Assembly: GCA_019119355.1 (NCBI GenBank)
Contig: DWXE01000043.1
Span: forward strand, 87,277-151,276
Direction: 5' to 3'
DNA: 64,000 bases
Source of the DNA: Candidatus Eisenbergiella merdigallinarum
GTDB taxonomy: Bacteria > Bacillota > Clostridia > Lachnospirales > Lachnospiraceae
Each line of letters opens with the position of its first letter. The stretch's first letter is position 1. The position numbers and the translations under genes are program-made. This document shows, piece by piece, positions 9,491-19,106 of this stretch. The notes under the pieces were generated by a model. It saw only the letters and a list, made by a program, of their open reading frames with translations, was not told the DNA's origin and made no database searches.

Positions 9491-11307
9491 TTCCTTTTTC
9501 CTCCCATTTTTCCCTGTTCCATTCTATCTCTGCCCGTCCGGATGCTCAGACAGGCCGTATAAGCCGCGAAAGCGGACGGGATCGGATATTTCTCCCCGAT
9601 CTCCTCCGGCTGCGCGAAAAGAAGGCCGTTTTCCTTCCCCAAAGGCTCCAGCCCGTCCACCAGCGCCAGATACCCCGTCATTTCCCATTCCCTGTGGGTA
9701 AAAATATGCCGGGAATCCGCCTGCTTCTCCAGGCGTATCGCGCGCACGCCCTGGCTTTTCAGCCAGGCCACCACCTCTTCCTGCGCCAGATGTCCGTCCA
9801 GGCAGGGAAATTCATACAGGCCGGCCAGCAGTCCCCGGTCCGGCCGCTTCCGGATCGCCACGCGGTTCTCGTCCCGGATCAGGAGCACCGTCTTCTTCTC
9901 CGCCTTCCGCGCCTTTTTGGCGCTCTTTTTCGGATAGTCCGCCTGCCTGCCGTCGCGCTTTGCCAGGCAGGCCGACCGCCAGGGACATTTTTCGCAGAGC
10001 GGAGCCCCGTTCGGCAGGCAGACGGTGGCGCCCAGCTCCATCAGCGCCTGATTGAAGTCCCCGGGCCTGTCCGCCGGCATGATCGAAAGCAGCTCCTGAC
10101 CGATCCGGCGCTTTACGGAAGGGTCCGCGATATCCCCTTCGTCCTCCGTCAGGCGGGCGATGATCCGCAGCACGTTGCCGTCCACCGCCGGTGCCGGCTG
10201 GCCGAAGGCGATGGAAGCGATGGCCCCTGCGGTATAGCTGCCGATGCCGGCGAGCTTCTGCAAAGACTCATAGTCCCCCGGCATCCGCCCGCCGTACTCT
10301 TCCATAATCTGAACCGCGGCCCTGTGAAGATTCCTCACCCGGCTGTAATATCCCAGCCCTTCCCACAGCTTCAGCAGCGTATCCTCATCCGCCTCCGCCA
10401 GGGACGCGATATCCGGAAGCCTCTCCATAAACCGGTTGAAATACGGTTTCACCGCCTCCACCCGGGTCTGCTGGAGCATCACTTCCGAAACCCAGACGCG
10501 GTAAGGGGTAACGTCTTCCCGCCAGGGAAGCTTCCTCCTGCACTCATCATACCATGACAGCAGCGGTTCGGCAACGCCGGAGCCGGATGCGTCCAAAAGC
10601 AGCAGCCTGCCCGGCTCCAGGCAGACCGGCACGGGATCTTCCAGCTCCATGCACCCCGGCTCCACACGGCAGTCCCAGGCGACGGCCTTCACGCCGGCCT
10701 CCCTGGCCCGCAGGAGTTCTTCCCCGAACGCCGGGTGCATCTCCCAGTTCGGCACGAAACGGCGGACTCCCTTCATCTGGATCACGAACAGCACATAGCA
10801 CTCGTACCCTTCCTTCGCCGCCTGCGCCAGCTCCCGAACATGCCTGACCGCGCGTTCGGAGGGGGCGTCGGGAAACAGCGCCGTCCTCTGGCGCTCCAGC
10901 GTGACCCCCTTCACCTCGATCAGGATCTTTCTGTCCCCCGCCTCCGCGTAAAAATCGAAACGGGAACTGCCATAGACGGTTTCCGGACGGATCTTCGTGA
11001 GCCCTTTCCAGTAGCGGCCCGACCGGAGGAACTCCAGAACTGCCCGGTTGGGCGCGGCGGAATCCATGTTGATGAGCAGATCCCCCTTCTCCACGGCCAC
11101 CAGATCCCAGGCCGTCTTCCTCGCAGGGTTTTCTCCCTTCGCCAGATAGACCCTGGCCCCGGGGACCAGCAGTTCCCTGCACCTTCCGGTATTCTTTACG
11201 TGCACCGTTTCCGTCCCGCGCACGTCCCCCTGCTGTATTTCCACCTGCGCGATAAACCGGTTTGGCCTGCTCAAAAACCGCCCCGGGATGATCTGCCCGT
11301 ATTCCAT
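9487..11307 (-). CDS. Fusion protein: N-terminal SfsA-type nuclease domain + C-terminal MutY A/G-specific adenine glycosylase
   Basis: Single 606-aa ORF: MEYGQIIPGRFLSRPNRFIAQVEI...LIEVKGVTLER (SfsA) then LPWRED...VSEVMLQQTRVE...AVDGNVLRIIARL...CLPNGAPLCEKCPWRSAC (MutY). Confidence 0.93.
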   Translation of the reverse strand: MEYGQIIPGRFLSRPNRFIAQVEIQQGDVRGTETVHVKNTGRCRELLVPGARVYLAKGENPARKTAWDLVAVEKGDLLINMDSAAPNRAVLEFLRSGRYWKGLTKIRPETVYGSSRFDFYAEAGDRKILIEVKGVTLERQRTALFPDAPSERAVRHVRELAQAAKEGYECYVLFVIQMKGVRRFVPNWEMHPAFGEELLRAREAGVKAVAWDCRVEPGCMELEDPVPVCLEPGRLLLLDASGSGVAEPLLSWYDECRRKLPWREDVTPYRVWVSEVMLQQTRVEAVKPYFNRFMERLPDIASLAEADEDTLLKLWEGLGYYSRVRNLHRAAVQIMEEYGGRMPGDYESLQKLAGIGSYTAGAIASIAFGQPAPAVDGNVLRIIARLTEDEGDIADPSVKRRIGQELLSIMPADRPGDFNQALMELGATVCLPNGAPLCEKCPWRSACLAKRDGRQADYPKKSAKKARKAEKKTVLLIRDENRVAIRKRPDRGLLAGLYEFPCLDGHLAQEEVVAWLKSQGVRAIRLEKQADSRHIFTHREWEMTGYLALVDGLEPLGKENGLLFAQPEEIGEKYPIPSAFAAYTACLSIRTGRDRMEQGKMGGKRK

Positions 11308-11352
11308 CGCCTTCGCTCCAATCGCATTTTTGTCCGTCCGAAAAGCCGCGCT

Positions 11353-11985
11353 CTACCGGAGCCGGTTGCACTCGTACCGTTCCAGCGTCAGAAGGCAGTT
11401 CTTCAACGCCTCATACTGCTCCTCCAGGCTTCCCTCGGACAGCTCCAGATCCAGGGAAACCGCCATGGTGTTGAGCATCTTTTGGTCCGCCCGGCCCGCC
11501 AGCTGGTCGAAGACCTCCAGCTTCTTTTCGTAGCTGTCCGCCTCCAGAAACGCCAGCAGCCCGGGATCCAGCTCAAACGCTTCCTCATCCGCCGCCGGCC
11601 CGGCTCCCTCCGGCGCCGTCCCCGGCTTCGCTTCTTCCCGTTCTGACGGCTCTCCGGCCGGTTTGAGCTGGGCGTCCGGCCCGGCCGAGGCCCCGGCTTC
11701 CTCAGAAGGCGGCACGGGCGTGCCGGCAGCGGGAGCCCCGGCCAGCGTCCCGGCTTCCGGAATCAGCGTAAAGCGATACCGGTCCTGCGCTTCGGAGTAT
11801 TTTTCACGATCGACCTCTCCCAGAAACAGGGACAGAGGCCTGGCGTACACCGGATAATCCCCGTACAGCCCCTGATAGACCACCAGCTGCTCCCCCGTCT
11901 CCGCGTGCTGTGCCAGCGTCACGATCCGATAAAGATTTCCCTTGAAGTGCCGATAAATTTCTCCCTGTCCGGGGATCCGTCTCAT
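11353..11985 (-). CDS. DUF1653 domain protein
   Basis: GEIYRHFKGNLYRIVTLAQHAETGEQLVVYQGLYGDYPVYARPLSLFLGEVDREKY. Confidence 0.85.
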   Translation of the reverse strand: MRRIPGQGEIYRHFKGNLYRIVTLAQHAETGEQLVVYQGLYGDYPVYARPLSLFLGEVDREKYSEAQDRYRFTLIPEAGTLAGAPAAGTPVPPSEEAGASAGPDAQLKPAGEPSEREEAKPGTAPEGAGPAADEEAFELDPGLLAFLEADSYEKKLEVFDQLAGRADQKMLNTMAVSLDLELSEGSLEEQYEALKNCLLTLERYECNRLR

Positions 11986-12098
11986 ATTAGCTCCTCCTGC
12001 ATCCGTCTCCCGGCCCGGCCGCCGATTCCGGCGGCCGAAAGGCCGCGTCCGTTTTCTATACGCCTTAGTATACCCCGAAAGCGCAAAACTGTCATGCC

Positions 12099-14165
12099 CT
12101 ATTTTTCGTCCCTGGCCGGCCTCGTATCCATCTCCAGCACCAGCTCCCCGCCGGCCACGATCTCCTCATGGGTCAGAAACGGCCTTGCCAGCGGTTTCCC
12201 GTTGAGGATGGCCGAACGGATATACCGCTTTCCGTCGCCCGCGCCCAGGCTGACGATCCGGAAGACCTTTCCTTTCCCCACCTGGAGTTCCGCCCGGTCG
12301 AACAGCGGCGTCCCAAGGGCGTATTCCGCCTTTCCCGGGCAGACGGGATAGAAGCCCAGCGCGGAAAAGACGAACCAGCTGGACATGGCCCCGCCGTCCT
12401 CGTCCCCGCAGATGCCCGTGGGGGAATCCGTAAACCAGATGTCCATCAGCTCCCGCAGCTTCTTCTGCGCCTTCCAGGGCGCGCCGTAATAGTCGTACAG
12501 ATAGGGAATGTGAAACGACGGTTCGTTTCCCATGGCGAACTGCCCCATCAGCCCGGTGGAATCCGGAAACTGTCCCAGATAGACGTACTTGCTCTCGGGC
12601 CACCGAAAGCCTTCCCGAAAGAGCTGATCCAGCCGCGCCACGGCGGCCTCCTTTCCTCCCATCAGCTCCGCCAGCCCCTCCGGATCGTGGAACACCGACC
12701 AGGTGTAGGTCCAGGTGTTGTTTTCGGTGGTGTAATCCCTTCCGCCCATGCCGCCGGAAAACTTCGGATCGAAATCCTCCACCCAGTTGCCCCGGCTGTC
12801 CTTCGGGGACATCCAGCCGTTTTCCGGGTTGTAGAGGTTGCGGTAATTCTGGCTCCTCTTCGTAAAGATCCGGCAGTCCTCTTCCTTTCCCAGATGCTCT
12901 GCCAGACGGGCCGCGCACCAGTCGTCGTAGGCGTGCTCCAGGGTGACGGCCACAGCCTGCCGGCGCTCGAAGGTCTTTCCGCTCTCGCAGGTTTCCTCTT
13001 CCCCTTTGGCCAGGGCGGGGAAATAGCCCCGCTCCTGATAGCACAGATCCGGCGCTTCCAGGGGTTTATCGCAGCACCAGGGGAACATGCTCTGCTCCAT
13101 GGCGTTTTTGCGGATCCCTTCGTAGGCGGTGGCGTAATCCGCCTCCACCCCCTTTGCCAGCGCGTCCGCGAACAGCGCCGCCGCGTGGAACCCGATCATC
13201 ACCGGCAGATCTCCCGTCAGGCCCGGGAAGCAGGGCATCAGGCCGCTCTGCTCGTACATCCGGTTGTAGCTCTCCAGAATGTCCCTGTGGCGTCCGGGAT
13301 CCAGCAGAAGCTGCAGCGGGTGCATGCAGCGGAAGGTGTCCCAGAGCCCGTCCCCGGTATAAAAGACGCCGTCGTGCACCTTCCTGTCATAGCCGCTGAA
13401 ATACTGTCCGTGTTCCGTGTAGTCGGTCATGCGCATGAAGGAACGGAACAGGGCGGTATAGTAAACGGTCTTCTTCTCCTCCGTATTCCCTTCCACCCGC
13501 GCTCTGGAAAGCTGGTCGTCCCAGATCCGCTTCGCCTCGGATGCGATCCGTTCGAAGTCCTTCCCCGCCGTCTCCTTCTCCAGGCTCTCCGCCGCTTTTT
13601 CGAAGGAAATATACGACACGGCCCCCATGACGCAGGCGTCGGAGGGCGCGGAGAGGATCCAGCGCCCCTGCTCCCGGGACAAAACCCGCGCCCCTTCCGG
13701 CATCCGGATCAGCACGTACTGGAAGACCGGATCCGACGGGTCACCTTCCGGCATCCGCACCCGGATCAGGCCGCCGTCCTCCGACGCTTCCCCTCCTTCA
13801 AAATCCAGGCGCAGCCCGTCCGCTCCGGCAAAACGATGCGCGTACACGTGGGCCGTCACCGTGGAGGCCGCCGTAATCCCGTGCTCCTCCAGCTCCGCCT
13901 CCATCCGGTAGCACTTAAAATCCTCCCGGCTGTGATCCAGCGCGTTTTCGAAATCGCCGCCCCTGCCCGGCATCACAGAGACCAGCCCCAGGGGATAGCC
14001 CAGGATCCTGTCGTTGCAGTAATAGTCCCCGCAGTCTTTGACCACGGGCGTGCTTCTGGCCATTCCGTAGGGCAGCATGACCTCCGGCCTGGTGGAAGCC
14101 AGCATGTGGGAAATCGTTCCGATATAAGGGTTTACATAATCCGCAGGTGTTTTCATCTTCTCCAT
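12099..14165 (-). CDS. GH92 family glycoside hydrolase (alpha-mannosidase)
   Basis: DYVNPYIGTISHMLASTRPEVMLPYGMAR...; GICGDEDGGAMSSWFVFSALGFYPVCPG signature. Confidence 0.93.
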   Translation of the reverse strand: MEKMKTPADYVNPYIGTISHMLASTRPEVMLPYGMARSTPVVKDCGDYYCNDRILGYPLGLVSVMPGRGGDFENALDHSREDFKCYRMEAELEEHGITAASTVTAHVYAHRFAGADGLRLDFEGGEASEDGGLIRVRMPEGDPSDPVFQYVLIRMPEGARVLSREQGRWILSAPSDACVMGAVSYISFEKAAESLEKETAGKDFERIASEAKRIWDDQLSRARVEGNTEEKKTVYYTALFRSFMRMTDYTEHGQYFSGYDRKVHDGVFYTGDGLWDTFRCMHPLQLLLDPGRHRDILESYNRMYEQSGLMPCFPGLTGDLPVMIGFHAAALFADALAKGVEADYATAYEGIRKNAMEQSMFPWCCDKPLEAPDLCYQERGYFPALAKGEEETCESGKTFERRQAVAVTLEHAYDDWCAARLAEHLGKEEDCRIFTKRSQNYRNLYNPENGWMSPKDSRGNWVEDFDPKFSGGMGGRDYTTENNTWTYTWSVFHDPEGLAELMGGKEAAVARLDQLFREGFRWPESKYVYLGQFPDSTGLMGQFAMGNEPSFHIPYLYDYYGAPWKAQKKLRELMDIWFTDSPTGICGDEDGGAMSSWFVFSALGFYPVCPGKAEYALGTPLFDRAELQVGKGKVFRIVSLGAGDGKRYIRSAILNGKPLARPFLTHEEIVAGGELVLEMDTRPARDEK

Positions 14166-14256
14166 CGCTCCGTTTCCGGCGTGCGCTCCGACGCCATATT
14201 TACACTCCCAATTATAATGACGCCGGCGCTGCCGCGCAACCCCGGCGCGACAACAA

Positions 14257-14287
14257 GTATGACCGGAAAGGAACTTTCCCGTCGTAC
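14257..14287. repeat. 31-nt palindromic element, diverged copy
   Basis: GTATGACCGGAAAG-GAA-CTTTCCCGTCGTAC, 12/14 arm pairing; related to 43674-43704. Confidence 0.6.
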
Positions 14288-14345
14288 AAAAAACCCGCGG
14301 CGCGGGCCCGGGCTGCCGTCAGCCTGTGCCTGTGCCGCGGGCCCT
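14288..14345 (-). terminator. Terminator candidate after accDA
   Basis: cccgcggcgc ... gtgccgcggg stem; minus-strand 3' flank is a T-run (aaaaaa on +). Confidence 0.6.
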
Positions 14346-14384
14346 TTTGTCGGAGCGCTCCGCGCAAATCGATTGTCGTCTGTT

Positions 14385-16247
14385 TTACATGTTCCGGAAC
14401 CGTTCGTAGCGCTGCCGGGCCAGCTCCTCCCCGGAGAGCCGCAGATAGCGGGACAGGAATTCCCCCAGCATCTCCTTCATGTCGCCGGCGATCTTTTCCA
14501 CGTGCTTTTTCTCCGCGGGCTCCTCTTCCGGGATGACGCGCTCGATCAGCCCCATCTCCTTTAAGTCCGCGGCCGTGATCTTCATCACCTCCGCCGCCTT
14601 CTGAGCCAGGCGGCTGTCCTTCCAGAGGATGCTGGCGAACCCTTCCGGCGACAGGATGGAATAACTCGCGTTTTCCATCATCCAGACTTCGTTGGCCACG
14701 GCCAGGGCCAGGGCGCCGCCGCTGCCCCCCTCCCCGATCAGGATGGAGAGCACGGGAACCTTCATGTCAGCCATTTCGAACAGGTTGCGGGCGATGGCCT
14801 CCCCCTGTCCCCGTTCCTCGGCCTCCATGCCGCAGAACGCGCCCGGGGTATCCACGAAGCAGACGATGGGACGGCCGAATTTCTCCGCCTGCTTCATCAG
14901 GCGAAGGGCCTTCCTGTATCCGTCCGGAGAGGGCATTCCGAAGTTGCGCACCTGGTTTTCCTTCGCGCTGCGCCCCTTCTCCTGACCGATGACGGTGACC
15001 GGGATCCCCTCCTGGCGCGTCCCGTCCTGCTGCCCCTTCGGATAAAAGGTGGCGAGCCCGGCGATCACCGCTCCGTCGTCCTTAAAATACCGGTCGCCGT
15101 GCAGCTCGTAAAAATCCGGGAACAGCGCCTGAATGTAATCGCTGGCCACGGGCCGCTTCGGGCTTCTGGAAAGGGTCACGATGTCCCAGGCGCTGCGCCC
15201 CTTCTCCTCCGGCCCAGCCTCCTTCCCGGCGTCCGGGGCAGCATCGGGACCGCCCTGCAATCCCCGCTTTTCTCCGGAACCGGGCTGCTCCGCTGCGGAC
15301 AGCGGCACGACGGGCGATGCGGACGGCGGCACCTCGTTCGATGCGGCAGCCGGCACGGATCCTGCCTTCTGCGCGGCCCTGTCGTGAAACGAAAGGATCC
15401 TGGACAGCTCTTCCCTCATCTGAGGGCGCTTCACGATCCGGTCCACGAAACCGTGCTCCAGCAGAAATTCCGCCCGCTGGAACCCTTCCGGCAGCTTCTG
15501 GCCGATGGTCTGCTCGATGACCCTGGGCCCGGCGAAGCCGATCAGCGCCCCGGGTTCCGCCAGGATGATATCCCCCAGCATGGCGAAGCTGGCCGTCACG
15601 CCCCCGGTGGTGGGGTCCGTCAGCACGCTGACGTAAAGAAGGCCCGCTTCGTGGTGTCTTTTCAGGGCCGCCGCGGTTTTGGCCATCTGCATCAGGGAAA
15701 CGAGCCCCTCCTGCATCCGGGCTCCTCCCGAGCAGGCGAACAGGATCACCGGCAGCTTCTCCCGGGTAGCCCGCTCCACCGCCAGCGCGATCTTCTCGCC
15801 CACATTGTGCCCCATGCTGCTCATCAGAAACCGGGAGTCGCAGACGCCGATCACCGCAGGCTGCCCTTCGATGGTCCCCTTTCCGGTGACCACGGCTTCG
15901 TCCAGCCCCGTCCTCTCCCTGGAGGATTCCAGCTTCTTTTCATAGCCCGGGAAATCCAGCGGGTTGACGAAGGGCATGGTCTCTTCAAATTCTACGAATG
16001 AGCCCTCGTCCAGCACCTGCTCCAGCCGCTTTCTGGCGGGGACCCTGAAATAAGCGTGGCATTTGGGGCAGATATAGAACTGCTGCCGCACGTCCTCCGC
16101 ATAAATCGGCCTCCCGCACTGATTGCATTTCTTCCACATGCCTTCCGGAACGTTGGGCTTTTCCCCTTCCGGCGCTTTTCTGGCCTGCTGCGCCTGATGC
16201 ACCTCTCCGATCAGCGTATAGGTTTTCTTGAACATTCCCTGAAGCAT
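14385..16247 (-). CDS. Fused acetyl-CoA carboxylase carboxyltransferase beta-alpha (AccD-AccA)
   Basis: [34 protein letters not shown] (AccD zinc ribbon) ... [45 protein letters not shown] (AccA) in one 620-aa ORF. Confidence 0.95.
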   Translation of the reverse strand: MLQGMFKKTYTLIGEVHQAQQARKAPEGEKPNVPEGMWKKCNQCGRPIYAEDVRQQFYICPKCHAYFRVPARKRLEQVLDEGSFVEFEETMPFVNPLDFPGYEKKLESSRERTGLDEAVVTGKGTIEGQPAVIGVCDSRFLMSSMGHNVGEKIALAVERATREKLPVILFACSGGARMQEGLVSLMQMAKTAAALKRHHEAGLLYVSVLTDPTTGGVTASFAMLGDIILAEPGALIGFAGPRVIEQTIGQKLPEGFQRAEFLLEHGFVDRIVKRPQMREELSRILSFHDRAAQKAGSVPAAASNEVPPSASPVVPLSAAEQPGSGEKRGLQGGPDAAPDAGKEAGPEEKGRSAWDIVTLSRSPKRPVASDYIQALFPDFYELHGDRYFKDDGAVIAGLATFYPKGQQDGTRQEGIPVTVIGQEKGRSAKENQVRNFGMPSPDGYRKALRLMKQAEKFGRPIVCFVDTPGAFCGMEAEERGQGEAIARNLFEMADMKVPVLSILIGEGGSGGALALAVANEVWMMENASYSILSPEGFASILWKDSRLAQKAAEVMKITAADLKEMGLIERVIPEEEPAEKKHVEKIAGDMKEMLGEFLSRYLRLSGEELARQRYERFRNM

Positions 16248-16257
16248 CTTCTATCTC

Positions 16258-17610
16258 CTATTCTGCGAGCTGCGGAAAATGGGCCGGGATGAAATCCGTG
16301 CTCACGTTGCCTTCCACGTAATCCCTGCACCCCAGAATTTCAAACTGAAAATCGATGTTCGTGTCGATCCCCTCGATCACCAGCTCGCCCAGTGCGGAGC
16401 GCATCTTGGCGATGGCGGAGGGCCGGTCCTTATCCCGCACGATCAGCTTCAGCAGCATGGAATCGTAGTGGGCGGGAACCGTATATCCGCTGTAGACGGC
16501 AGTATCCACCCGCACGCAGCGGCCTCCGGGCAGATGAACGTTGGTGATCTTCCCCGGGCAGGGCATGAACTTCCTTTCCGGGTTCTCCGCGTTGATCCTG
16601 CATTCGATGGCGTGGCCGCGGATCACCACGTCCTCCTGGGCAAAGGAAAGCCTTTCTCCCGCCGCGATCCGGATCTGCTCCCGGATCAGGTCCAGATCCG
16701 TCACCGCCTCCGTCACGGGATGCTCCACCTGGATGCGGGTATTCATCTCCATGAAATAGAAGTTTTGATCCTGATCCAGCAAAAATTCGATGGTGCCCGC
16801 GTTCACATAGCCCACCGCCTTCGCGGCGCGCACCGCGGTCTCCCCCATGCGCTCTCTGAGTTCCTCCGAAATAGCGCTGCAGGGGGATTCCTCCAGCAGC
16901 TTCTGATGGCGTCTCTGGATGGAGCAGTCCCGCTCCCCCAGATGCACCACGTTGCCGTGGCTGTCGGCCAGGATCTGGAACTCGATGTGCCTGGGGTTTC
17001 TCACGTAGCGCTCCAGATACATGGCGCTGTCGGAAAACCCTTTTTCCGCTTCCAGCTGGGCGTTTTTAAAGTTCTGCAAAAAGTCCTCTTCGCCCTCGGA
17101 AAGGCGCATCCCCTTTCCGCCGCCGCCGGCGCTGGCCTTGATCATGACGGGGAAGCCGATCTCCCTGGCCGCTTCCAGCGCCTCCTTCGCGTCGTAAAAG
17201 GGCGTTTTGCTGCCGGGCACCACGGGCACCCCTGCCTCCGTCATGGTCCTTCTGGCCTCCGACTTGTTTCCCATCTTCTCGATGAGCTCCGCGTCCGGAC
17301 CGATGAAGGCGATGTTGCATTTTCCGCAAAGCGCGGCGAAGCGCGCGTTCTCAGACAAAAATCCGAATCCGGGATGAATCGCCTGGGCCCCGGTAGCCAC
17401 AGCCGCGCTCAAAATCCGCTCCATATCCAGATAGCTCTCCGAAGAAGGGGCGGGGCCGATGCAGATGGCCTCGTCCGCCAGCATCGTGTGCAGCGCCTCC
17501 CGGTCCGCTTCGGAATAGACGGCCACCGTCTGAATCCCCATCTCGCGGCAGGCGCGGATGATGCGCACTGCGATTTCCCCTCTGTTGGCGATCAGAATCT
17601 TTTTAAACAT
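16258..17610 (-). CDS. accC: Biotin carboxylase
   Basis: [41 protein letters not shown]... Confidence 0.96.
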   Translation of the reverse strand: MFKKILIANRGEIAVRIIRACREMGIQTVAVYSEADREALHTMLADEAICIGPAPSSESYLDMERILSAAVATGAQAIHPGFGFLSENARFAALCGKCNIAFIGPDAELIEKMGNKSEARRTMTEAGVPVVPGSKTPFYDAKEALEAAREIGFPVMIKASAGGGGKGMRLSEGEEDFLQNFKNAQLEAEKGFSDSAMYLERYVRNPRHIEFQILADSHGNVVHLGERDCSIQRRHQKLLEESPCSAISEELRERMGETAVRAAKAVGYVNAGTIEFLLDQDQNFYFMEMNTRIQVEHPVTEAVTDLDLIREQIRIAAGERLSFAQEDVVIRGHAIECRINAENPERKFMPCPGKITNVHLPGGRCVRVDTAVYSGYTVPAHYDSMLLKLIVRDKDRPSAIAKMRSALGELVIEGIDTNIDFQFEILGCRDYVEGNVSTDFIPAHFPQLAE

Positions 17611-17621
17611 TTTTCCGTCCC

Positions 17622-18119
17622 TCAACCGATGGAAAACAGCGGCTGGCCGTACTCCACCACCTGCCCGTTTTCCACGAGAATCTCCTTCACCACGCCGTCT
17701 CTGTCGCAGGTCACCTCGTTCATCAGCTTCATGGCTTCGATGATGCCGATCACCTGCCCCTTCTTCACCGGATCCCCGACCCTGACAAAGGGATCCTCCT
17801 CCGGCGAGGGCGCGTTATAAAACATGCCCACCAACGGAGCCTTGATGAGGGATGCCTCATCCGGGGCTGCCCCCGCTGCCGGCGCTTTCGCCGTCTCCTC
17901 CGGCTGCCGCTCTTCGCCCCGGTTCTCCTGTTCCGGCTGCGGCGCGCTTTGAACCTGAGCGCCGGTCTCCTGGCGCACATCCTCTTTTTCCGGCAGAACG
18001 CGTTCCTTTTTGATCACGATCCGCTTCCCGTTTTCTTCCAGCTCCAGACAGGTGAGACCGTGCCTGGAAAAAGTCTGGATCAGCTCGTTGACTTCCTGCA
18101 TGTTCATCGTAAAATCCAC
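17622..18119 (-). CDS. accB: Biotin carboxyl carrier protein
   Basis: C-terminal biotinyl motif [30 protein letters not shown]. Confidence 0.95.
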   Translation of the reverse strand: MDFTMNMQEVNELIQTFSRHGLTCLELEENGKRIVIKKERVLPEKEDVRQETGAQVQSAPQPEQENRGEERQPEETAKAPAAGAAPDEASLIKAPLVGMFYNAPSPEEDPFVRVGDPVKKGQVIGIIEAMKLMNEVTCDRDGVVKEILVENGQVVEYGQPLFSIG

Positions 18120-18145
18120 CTTTCCGCCCGCTATATTCTTCTACT

Positions 18146-18167
18146 TTCAAATATTTTGAATCTCAAA
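18146..18167 (-). promoter_or_regulatory. FabT-like operator pair in acc promoter
   Basis: TTTGA-ATC-TCAAA (18155-18167) and TTCAAA-TAT-TTTGAA (18146-18160), overlapping palindromes. Confidence 0.6.
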
Positions 18168-18175
18168 CTATATCC

Positions 18176-18204
18176 ACTATAATGACTCAACCTTCTTTTG
18201 TCAA
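18176..18204 (-). promoter_or_regulatory. SigmaA-type promoter of accB-accC-accDA
   Basis: Minus strand TTGACA (18199-18204) - 17 nt - TATAGT (18176-18181). Confidence 0.75.
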
Positions 18205-18462
18205 GTGGGAGCTTGCTCACGAAGCTGCATTTTGTCGCATGCGCCTATAGGGCGGACGCCCGACATGAATCATTTGACGGATGGCTTGGCTGAATTGTTA
18301 CGATCTGCCGCGAACCGGCAACGGTTCTGCCGCATCAACTGGCCTGCTCAAAAAAATACAAAATGGTACTTTTTCTCAAGCCAGTTTTGTGTATACTGTG
18401 TGTATGGAAAATAGTTGAGGCCGAATCGTTTCCAAAACTACATGATTATGAGGTGACCCGTT

Positions 18463-19065
18463 ATGAAAAATGAAAAGATACAGAAACTCGTGCTGACCGG
18501 CGTTTTCGCCGCCCTTTCCTACGTGATCTTCACCTTCCTTCAGTTCAAGATCCCGCTTCCCGGAGGGGACGCCACTTCCATCCATCTGGGCAACGCGGTC
18601 TGCGTGCTGGGGGCCCTGATCCTGGGCGGCTTCTACGGAGGGCTGGCCGGCGCCATCGGGATGACCATCGGAGACCTTCTGGACCCCGTCTACGTCGTCT
18701 ACGCGCCCAAAACCTTTTTGCTCAAGCTGTGCATCGGCCTCATCGCCGGGCTCATCGCCCACCGGCTGGGCCGCATCACGCACCGGACCGACCGGAAGGC
18801 CATCGGCAAATGGGTTCTTCTGGCAGCGCTGGGCGGGCTTTTGTTCAACACCGTCTTCGATCCCCTGGTGGGCTACCTGTATAAGCTGCTCGTCCTCGGA
18901 AAGCCGGCGGCGCAGATCGCCCTCACCTGGAATATCCTCTCCACCAGCATCAACACGGTCATTTCCACCGTCGTATCCGTGGTGGTCTATATGGCCCTGC
19001 TGCCTTCGCTGAAAAAAGCCGGACTGTTCTTTACTATCGGGAAAGAAAAGAGTAAAATGGACTAA
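18463..19065 (+). CDS. ECF transporter S-component (probable B6-vitamer type, by context)
   Basis: MKNEKIQKLVLTGVFAALSYVIFTFLQFKIPLPGGDATSIHLGNAVCVLGALILGGFYGGLAGAIG...; followed by pyridoxamine kinase. Confidence 0.85.
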   Translation: MKNEKIQKLVLTGVFAALSYVIFTFLQFKIPLPGGDATSIHLGNAVCVLGALILGGFYGGLAGAIGMTIGDLLDPVYVVYAPKTFLLKLCIGLIAGLIAHRLGRITHRTDRKAIGKWVLLAALGGLLFNTVFDPLVGYLYKLLVLGKPAAQIALTWNILSTSINTVISTVVSVVVYMALLPSLKKAGLFFTIGKEKSKMD

Positions 19066-19106
19066 AGCGCGGTTTGCGCCATCCATTCGAAAGGAGATTT
19101 CCCCTC

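Noticed and set aside
12168-14564. 798-aa open frame antisense to the GH92 gene
   Set aside because: Same antisense artefact; the sense frame has clear GH92 motifs
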